Assembly: GCA_024509875.1 (NCBI GenBank)
Contig: JAMPIV010008045.1
Coordinates: 1 to 64,000 of the forward strand
Length of the DNA: 64,000 bases
From: Oreohelix idahoensis
Taxonomy: Eukaryota > Mollusca > Gastropoda > Stylommatophora > Oreohelicidae
Direction of reading: 5' to 3'
The translations under genes were made by a program, and so were the position numbers. Numbering within the stretch: the stretch's first letter is position 1; each line of letters starts with the position of its first letter. The notes below the pieces were generated by a model. It was given only the letters and a program-made list of their open reading frames with translations, was not told the DNA's origin and did no database searches. Below are positions 55,416-64,000 of the stretch, in pieces.

Positions 55416-55758
55416 TAAACATTTATTACACATATGGAAGGGAAACCCGAGGCCTGTAAACAGTAAATTAATATGAAACAAATATAAAGGTATGTTATCA
55501 GGCACTCGCACGAAATAAAGAAGTAGAACACCAGACAACAGAAAAACAACAGACATGAGTGGCTTACCCAGGATTTGAACACTGGACCTTCCGTGCGACA
55601 ACCCCGCCTAGCCACTCATGTCTGTTGTTTTTCTGTTGTCTGGTGTTCTACTTCTTTATTTCCTGCGAGTGCCTGATAACATACCTTTATATTTGTTTCA
55701 TATTAATTTACTGTTTACAGGCCTCGGGTTTCCCTTCCTTATGTGTAATAAATGTTTA
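55416..55758. repeat. Near-perfect inverted repeat of two family G SINEs
   Basis: The left arm (55416-55565) and right arm (55610-55758) are reverse complements over about 150 bp with only a handful of differences (for example CATATGG against CATAAGG, CGCACGAAA against CGCAGGAAA). They are separated by about 44 bp that hold the tRNA-like head of the left copy. The right arm lacks its own head. The RNA would fold into a long hairpin. Open frames over both arms are SINE readings. It may be a genuine fold-back duplication or an assembly artefact. Confidence 0.9.
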
Positions 55759-56024
55759 CACATAAATAATGGCCCAGTGAAGTTGGCCCTATGGACTGAA
55801 TATTAATATGGATTACATTATGTTATAAATGTGGATCCTCAATTGTCAAGATGGAATAAGATATTAAAATAATATTATGCTGGTTACAAACAGTTATCTG
55901 AACTTATTTAAAAGATGTTGCGTGGTTGTATCCCGATTACTTCAATTACAACATTTCAATTCCCTAGACGGCTTCTTAATACTAACAGTCATAATGATTT
56001 CAACTTGGTCTTAAAATACACCGC

Positions 56025-56220
56025 AACAGGTGTTAACTGCTATAATTTCTTCCTGGTACTTAGTACATAATTCTCCACATAATTCATTTATTTCTAGTAT
56101 GATGCCATCTGAGTACTTCAAGTAAGCTCCAAGCCCAGCATTTATGGTAGTCTCGAAGGCAGAGCCATCTGTGTATGCGTGTAAAGCAGTGTTTGGGGGT
56201 GTGGTGAAATTCAGTGATAC
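56025..56220 (-). pseudogene. LINE RNase H N-terminal fragment
   Basis: The minus strand reads in one frame FTTPPNTALHAYTDGSAFE, TTINAGLGAYLKYSDG, IILEINELCGELCTKYQ and EEIIAVNTC. The YTDGS motif is the first catalytic Asp of RNase H and the later Glu (EIIAV) is the second acidic site. It is short and isolated, with no RT or rest of RNase H beside it. Confidence 0.8.
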
Positions 56221-57835
56221 AACGCTAAAATTCCTCCATTTATAAAGATAACAGTTAAATGAAATGTAGGACTAAAATTTGGATAAGATACGCTGCTACT
56301 TCTTCGCCCACGCCAGCGTTTTCTAGTGTCATTGAAAACTAACTAGTTATAACATGCAGACTAACGGCCTATCCTTTTAGACGGGGTAGAAACGAAGATA
56401 AAAGAAAAAAAATGATGCGGTCTGAACACGTGTTTGAATCTAAAGTCTAAAAGACACAATTTGTAGTTTTAAAGAAAAAAATTACGCCACTAGTTGACAC
56501 AATGTAATAAATTGGACGAAAAACGACCTTAGCTCTTGTCAGAAACAGACGTATCTTGGACGTTCTACGGTAAATAGTCGTTTTAATTTGAATATAGCGG
56601 CAAACGCCATGAACGAGTAGTAAAAACAAATTACAAGACTAACAGAAAAAACATTAGGAATTTTCTTAATAATAAGTTTAGGAGGAGAATAAAAATTAGC
56701 TAGTTTGATAGCCCATCTTTCCCTGAGAAATAATATACTTTTAATTACAAAGACGGACAGATAACACGGAAGATATTTACGAAAGACTTTATTGTTCAAT
56801 ACAGACGAGCAGACAGTTATTTGTGCATACTTCTCACAAAAGTTACTTTTGACGCGTCCTTGAGCCTAACGCAGAAAAACAAACTACATGTGGACAAGGG
56901 GCAGTCAAGGGAGGGTAGAAGCTAAAAATAACCTAGCATAGAAATCTTATACGTAGTGAGACACAAAATTGTGTAGTTTTTTTGTAGTTTGGTCTAAAAC
57001 CAAGTGTAATTTTGGGAAAAACCAAGTTCGGACAGACAGACCGACATAAGTACATTGCACAACTAGACCGAAACTAGACTAAGATTGGACATTTAAGTTT
57101 AAATATTTGAACTGTAGAGGGGAAGTACTCCGATTGGACGAACGAGTAATATTGGTGACAAAAAATTAGCCGGCAAGTGCCATTTTGTCGAAGACTGTCC
57201 ACTGCAACAGATCGTTGATGCTTAGAACTGTGACGCCCAATGACTATAGATAGTATTTCAAAGTGGGACGCCATAGTATAGCCAGCAGCTCAGCTGAGTT
57301 TGTGCTAGACAACGTATCTGTGTGTTTTCATTTGAATTGTGGTAAGGGAAAGATTATTAACCTTTTTTTATTTAATAATTCTGAGTGATTGATACTGCCA
57401 TGTCATGAAAAATGATTACGACAAGTGAGTACTTATTCTAGGTCCCCAGCGACAGTCCAGGGCCTAGAGGCGAATAAATAATATGGGAAAACATATCCAA
57501 GAACATAGAAGACAGATCTATATTTCAGATCAGTGGGAACATATCACCCACCTTATTGGATGGAAAAAGAAACTAATGAACATATTTCAGATGCAATGCA
57601 GTCATGGGAAACTGGTGCTACGTGATGACAGCCTGGATGAGAGGTGCTAGGTCGGTCAGAGAGATCTGATCTTGTCTTGTCAATTTATGTTTTATGATTA
57701 GGAAACAGGGTAAAGTAGGCAGTATGCTATGACATAGCCTAATTTTGTGGTTTCAGAGTTTCTTTGTCTGGCACTGTGCTAGTGCCAGATGCTCTGAAGA
57801 GATCAGACGGTGGAAGACTAGAAGTCTATTAGTTT
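56221..57835. other. Intergenic DNA, no gene seen
   Basis: Open frames up to 86 codons on the minus strand (56447-56799) are hydrophobic and without recognisable domain. A GGACAGACAGACCGACA tract lies near 57029-57045. Confidence 0.45.
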
Positions 57836-57837
57836 AC

Positions 57838-57925
57838 CTCAGCAACTGTGAGGAGAAGCCTATCATTTATCTCAGCAACTGTGAGGAGAAGCCTAGCATT
57901 TTACCTCAGCAACTGTGAGGAGTGG
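57838..57925. repeat. 41-bp tandem repeat
   Basis: About 2.2 copies of TTTACCTCAGCAACTGTGAG plus GAGAAGCCTA.CA, with two or three differences between units. Confidence 0.85.
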
Positions 57926-60575
57926 GCCAAGTGAACATCATGACTACATCGACACAGGCCAGTTAAGTACTGAAGACCTGGCCTGCTGTTGATTCATCAA
58001 CATAAATAAATAAATTTATAAAAACACTGTGAATAAAAGACTTTACCACCATTACCCCTGTTAACAAAACACTGAACAGTATAACAAGAACTAGACATGA
58101 TGATACCACCACGACCCGTCATCCAGTACTAGTTTTCCAAAAGACTCTGTAGTTAGTATCCATATTAACAAATTTCACATATATATTTATGTACGAATTT
58201 TTTTATGTGATCATTTATTTATATGATATTTGATTGATATAAATTCATCTTGATTCACACGTCCTGACCATAAGAAAACTTGGCTCAGGACTAAATAAAG
58301 TTAAAAAAATTGTAACTCTTAAATCTTAACCCAGTGTTAAGTTACTTGATCATAGAGTTTAGTATTAGACCTAGTGTTTATATGTGTGTGTCTTTGTATT
58401 TAATTACCTGTACACCACATTTCAGTACCCTAGACATTGAACGTAGCTAACATACATAATAGTAGAATAAGTTTGTTTGAGGTCATAGGTGGTAGCAGAA
58501 AGGTAATCCTGAAAAACTAACATAAAATTTTAGCTTCAGTGACCTTCACAGCTGACCTCATACAGCACACTAGGTAACATCGCAACCGCACTTAATACCA
58601 TCAAAACCACCACAGGTGGAGTTGTCTATAGTCTCTTAAGTAGCCATATAGTTTAAACAGTTTGTGTATTACTTTCGACAGTTTGTCTTTCTGCCCTCAA
58701 AACATAAGTTCAGTAGCAGGTTAAAGGGAATATTCTATCAAGACTTAAATATGAAAACTGTGACGTGTAATGGAAACAGAGTCTACAGTATCTGACAGCC
58801 TATTGAAACCTCATAGCTGCTCTGTGATTTGCTAGCTAAAAACCTGCATTATACAGTCTGTCTTTATTTACACAAGCTTACTCTCTCGTCCCGACTCTTT
58901 GTTTTTAACACGAACTAACGCAATGTTTACAAACTGCATGACCTGTCATTCATAACAGGAAAGCAAATCAGGATGTGTTTACCTCGTCCACTCACGCGAA
59001 GCTCATCTGCCAATCACCATACTTCTCAGACAGGCAAGCAGCTTGAGAGAGACGAAACACAGACCCCTTTTGAAGTTTGACTCAGGGGAAACTAGAACTC
59101 CTCTGGGGGCTTTGATCTTGAGAAGCGGGCATTCTACAATGTGACCCGTCGGCCGAACAGAAAGTCTTTTGATATCGGTCAAAACTCCAGACGAGAAACT
59201 TTGATCGACCAACACGAAGTCTTTTATCTTGATACGCCTAGCTTCTGAATTTTGGGTCTCACAGGAGCGCGAACATAACGCATTTAGAGATCAGAGAAAT
59301 TCAATGATACATATATACTGTTGTTTTCTTAACCCCATCATCAGTTGTCAGTCAGAATTTTGAATAGTCTAGCGCAGTCCTAGAACCAGTCTTTCTTGTT
59401 AGAATATGGTGTACTAGTGTTCATGGAAATTTTCATTTCTGAATTTTCTGGTAAAAAGGATAATAGTGCTAATGATTTAAGAAGTGATAGCTTTTAACAT
59501 TTGTTCTTCACTTAGATTTTTCTCGCTAGTAAAACGAGTGAAATAAAGTAACGCTTAGCGATTTCATACCAGATATTCTATTTAAATGTTATATCACGCC
59601 ACCCGCATACCTTAGACCGTAATGATGTTAACAGTATTGGCAGACGCGACACTTAATCTCTACCGGAGAGAGATAAACCCGACGGTTTAGCTGACTGAAC
59701 TTATAGGCAATAAAGCGACTGACAGAAGGAGTCTAGATTACACGTTATATTTCATTTGTGCGTATTTGTCATTATAGTGTCTATTATTTTTGACACCATA
59801 CGACGAACTAACAGACGCCGACAATTTAATAGCTATTTAATGACAGGCGATCATTGTTTAGGTAGCGCGTATGGAGAGATTAAATAATAATTAACATTGT
59901 ACGCTGAACGCCGGCGCAAGCAGGGGCGAGCGAATTAACATAATTCAGTCCGATCGAACTCAGCGCCAGCGGCGTCTGCTAACTTGTAGGCGTAAGAAAA
60001 CACCGTGGGCCTTTTAAATTTAATCAGGACTGACGGAGTGGAGAAGAGATCGTCTTGTTCCGTTTGTGTATAGATTTAGTAGTAGCATTTTTTAAATAAA
60101 TGTTTCTTGTATTCTTCGCAGAACTGATCACAAGGGCGGCCAGCGGTCTTTTTTCTGATTTTGTTCTTTTTCTCTTTTTCTTGGCTTGTGTGTCACTGAT
60201 TTCATTTGTAAACGGGCACTCGCCAGAGAGTATTGTAGGACAATAAATTTTTAACACTGGACTTACCAAACCCAGATTTATATTTTTACCAGCCACAGCA
60301 GTGAACATTATTTTATCCCGACTCCTGACAGTCGTAATTCAAGGGGAGTATACCTCTCTAAATACCTACGCTGTGCAGAATCGGCGCTGTTAACACAGAG
60401 TTGGCCGATAGAAGAACCATCATCATCATATGAACATATATTTTAGCAAACAGATGTTTCCCAATACTGGAAGTATTTTTTCCCGTTAAAGAGTGAACCT
60501 CAAGAACTCTCACAGTTTTAACTATTTGTAATAACACTTCTAAGAGAAGCACCATATTAGGCGTTCATCTCCTTA
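57926..60575. other. Long stretch without recognised genes
   Basis: No domain is recognised in any frame. The longest open frame, on the minus strand at 60024-60308 (94 codons), has a Lys-rich KKKRKRTKSEKR segment and no further support. The block 58980-59270 is GC-richer with a 70-codon minus frame. 59800-60000 contains the words CGCCGGCGC and GCGCCAGCGGCGTC. These could be exons or LTR parts, and I cannot decide. Confidence 0.4.
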
Positions 60576-60579
60576 ACTA

Positions 60580-61340
60580 ATTTCTGGGGATGGACTGGAG
60601 CCAATTTGGATCTGCGACAACTAGAGTGACAGAATGTTAAGTGATTACCAAGGGATATTACAGACCTACCATACCAGGCAATTAGGTAAGAGTGTGAGGG
60701 TCTCCACTGCTTGAAAGAGTGTGCGAGTATTTATCTTGTTTGCGGGAAAACTATCCATATATCTGATTTGTCTAAAAGTTTGTTTATTTTACTGGGTCTC
60801 ATAGAGTACCACTACTGTTCATTCTGTAATATAGTGCTAACCTTTAACCTTTGGGTTAATAATTTTAGGTTTTTTCCGCAATTCGGGGGGGGGGGGGGGG
60901 GGCGGGAAGGGTTTTTTTCCGCCAATTCGGGGGGGGGGAGGGGGAGGGAGAAAGGGTTGCACTTTTTCTGCTTTATTTCATATGCATGTAAATGACTCTT
61001 TGATCTTTTCCTTTAGATATTTTGATGTTGTCGAGTTTAAATGATAATAAACTACAAAGAAACTTACCTTTGTGTGTTGGTCAGACCCATACCCATTTCA
61101 TTCGTAGTTTTTTCACGTTTGTGTGTCACATAGCTGTGTGTGTAGAGAAACTTATCTATTCTTGATAGGGAGGTAAAAGCTGTCTTGCAACAAAGTACAG
61201 TCGTATGGATAGGCTGGAGGCGACAACTTAATCACCCCAGAGACATATCTTTCCCTTAATCTACCAACTGTGAAAAATTATTTTTTCTATACCTACTAGT
61301 GTATATGTCGACATCCACTCTACTCAGACGGGCCAATTAG
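60580..61340 (+). mobile_element. Family L LTR-like repeat, copy 5 (3' part)
   Basis: CTGCGACAACTA near 60615 is shared with copy 3 (33038). The end shows the family order: GATAATAAACTACAAAGAAA, GTGTTGGTCAGACCC, TTTTTTCACGTTTGTGTGTC, GTGTGTGTAGAGAAAC, CCAGAGACATATCTTTCCC and CTACTCAGACGGGCC. It contains the G-rich block at 60885-60955. It is non-coding. The 5' part cannot be traced. Confidence 0.55.
60884..60953 (+). repeat. G-rich duplicated block
   Basis: A TTTTTTCCGCAATTCGGGG phrase occurs twice (TTTTTTCCGCAATTCGG and TTTTTTTCCGCCAATTCGG), each followed by a long G run (about 19 and about 9 G, the second going into GAGGGGGAGGG). G-quadruplex formation is plausible. Confidence 0.85.
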
Positions 61341-61805
61341 AACAATTAACTTTCCGTACGACAAAAACAAATAATAATAATACAAATAATTAAAACTAGC
61401 AACACAGTACAATAGGACAAGAAATATAAATTTGTCAAAGACATAAAGAATTACAGATTAATGATAAGCGATCATCCACTGTTATTCTTTGCAACAGTGT
61501 ATTGAGAACTCTTTTTCTGCTTTTTGGTGCATTTCTTAACAAAAAGACAAGTGGAACCATGAAAATGTTTTCCTTCACCTGCTTTATAATTTTGAGTTAT
61601 AACTGAATATTAATTCGTTAGAACTGTTGTTGCCTCCCGTCGAATGAAATCAATCGTTGAATAAAACAGTGTAAAGCTCAGGCTAATGTAAGTCATTATT
61701 AGAGCTAGGGTTAAAACGTTAAGACTCGCAGACCTACTGGTTTGAAGAAACATACTGATGTAATCAGTTCATCATCGTTCACCATCCGACGCCTTCAAAT
61801 ACGAA
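61341..61805. other. Intergenic DNA, no gene seen
   Basis: AT-rich, with an AATAATAATACAAATAATTA stretch at about 61370-61390. Confidence 0.5.
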
Positions 61806-61806
61806 A

Positions 61807-63150
<1,344 letters not shown>

Positions 63151-63168
63151 TTGCTTTCTGTAGCCTAT

Positions 63169-63440
63169 GGAGCCGCGGTAGCATAGTGGTTAGTGCACTG
63201 GCTTCCTAGCGCAGTGGTCTATGGTTCGATCCCCAGATGAGGCGGAAAATTTTTAGGCCACAAACGGCTCCTGGGTCGACCCAGCCCCAAATGGGTACCA
63301 GAGCTACTCTGGGAAGGTTAAGGCGGCCGGCGTGATGCCGACCACATCACCCCTCGTGTGCCGACGGTCAAGATAATATGGGCCTAACACCATATTCCCA
63401 ATATGCCTCAATGGGCGTGTAACGGGTTCCTTTACCTCCT
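63169..63440 (+). mobile_element. SINE-B copy 3, with perfect target-site duplication
   Basis: The head GAGCCGCGGTAGCATAGTGG carries box A (TAGCATAGTGG) and box B (ATGGTTCGATCCCCAGA). The body is GAGGCGGAAAATTTTTAGGC, GGTCGACCCAGCCCCAAATG, GGCGGCCGGCGTGATGCCGA and ACACCATATTCCCAATATGC. The tail is GGGTTCCTTTACCTCC. The 14-bp direct repeat TTTCTGTAGCCTAT flanks it at 63155-63168 and 63441-63454. It is almost identical to the 46 kb copy. Confidence 0.96.
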
Positions 63441-63454
63441 TTTCTGTAGCCTAT

Positions 63455-63885
63455 CTGAATGTGTTATTTTTCCGTGTTACGAGAATTTTGCAAGAGTTCA
63501 TCGTCCACACGCAAGGGCTGTTTAAACAAACAAAAGCAGAAACATTATGCCACTCACGTAAATCTGAAGACATTTCTGCTAACTCTTTATGGGTATAGGA
63601 TCTGCGTAGATCCCCAAAGATTAATGAAGGACAGCGATACATCGCAGGAAGCCTACAGGATGTGGATAAGTTTTATACCAGGGTTTTACATGATTCAAAC
63701 TGGGAATGAACCTGAAGCTCGCGAACAAACACGAACACAGATATGCAAACCTCACGTGCTGGCTAGTTAGGGACTTGGAGCAAAACCACTACTGACATAT
63801 CGGAACCAGTAATGATCTTTGCATATATCACGCTAGTGCCAGAGTGAATTCCTGTATAAGACATTGGAATATCCCTGGAGTAATT
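63455..63885. other. Intergenic DNA, no gene seen
   Basis: A 103-codon open frame at 63459-63770 (+) has no motif I recognise. I leave it unassigned. Confidence 0.45.
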
Positions 63886-63889
63886 AAGA

Positions 63890-64000
63890 TCCCGAACCCA
63901 GTCATTGTATAAGACATTTGTGAAATTGATAAGGAAGGCGCGGACAGAACTTGAGCTGATGGCACGTGACAGAAGGACTTGGCATGTGTTTGTTGAAGGC
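63890..64000 (+). pseudogene. LINE ORF2 C-terminal fragment cut by the window end
   Basis: GCGGACAGAACTTGAGCTGA, TGGCACGTGACAGAAGGACT and TGGCATGTGTTTGTTGAAGG read as RTELELMARDRRTWHVFVEG, the ending of the same LINE group as 31140-31500. The element continues beyond the window. Confidence 0.7.

Noticed and set aside
60024..60308. 94-codon frame with a nuclear-localisation-like Lys/Arg cluster
   Set aside because: A single basic cluster is weak evidence, and no second motif or homolog was recognised.
63459..63770. 103-codon open frame downstream of SINE-B
   Set aside because: No motif recognised. It begins within a few bases of the SINE target duplication and is likely chance.

Overview
This looks like a window of nuclear DNA from an invertebrate animal, most likely a mollusc and possibly a gastropod. 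That call is moderate to low confidence. It rests on the style of the non-LTR retrotransposon remnants, several tRNA-headed SINE families, AT-rich composition, abundant micro- and minisatellites, and the lack of bacterial-type gene packing. I find no intact host protein-coding gene, rRNA or functional tRNA. Nearly everything recognisable is a mobile-element remnant or a tandem repeat.

Region by region. 1-14 kb: a SINE-A copy (about 370-870), then two copies of a long LTR-like repeat (family L) facing each other at about 1.43-2.80 kb (+) and 11.08-13.43 kb (-). Between them lie LINE fragments (3.66-4.0 kb +, 5.92-6.39 kb -, 10.17-10.66 kb +), a family D repeat and a (TA)n tract. 14-20 kb: more SINE/repeat copies and a decayed single-exon gene (17.95-19.61 kb) of a conserved, functionally unassigned family, probably carried by a mobile element. 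20-26 kb: (AT)n, a 23-bp minisatellite, a LINE endonuclease fragment, and a SINE-B copy abutting a 25-bp satellite array. 26-30 kb: a retroelement Gag-like reading frame followed by a Lin-28-like module (cold-shock domain plus two CCHC knuckles). This is the most interesting feature of the window. 30-40 kb: SINE-C, LINE 3' ends, another family L copy (32.0-33.7 kb), a 30-bp minisatellite open on both strands, and a LINE RNase H fragment. 40-45 kb: a nest with a tiny MITE, a decayed LINE RT, a mariner transposase, a different LINE, and further LINE pieces. 45-64 kb: SINE-B and SINE-C copies with target-site duplications, the third copy of the 10/34/47 kb LINE, RNase H fragments, family L copies (52.4-54.3 and 60.6-61.3 kb), a near-perfect 150-bp-arm hairpin (55.4-55.8 kb) and a final SINE-B copy with a perfect 14-bp target-site duplication.

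There are no pathways or operons to describe. The biology is that of a transposon graveyard: 5'-truncated LINEs that could have mobilised the SINEs, elements nested inside elements, and satellites growing beside insertions. Repeat families were recognised by eye from copies within this window, so boundaries are approximate and family names (SINE-A, SINE-B, family L and so on) are local labels only.
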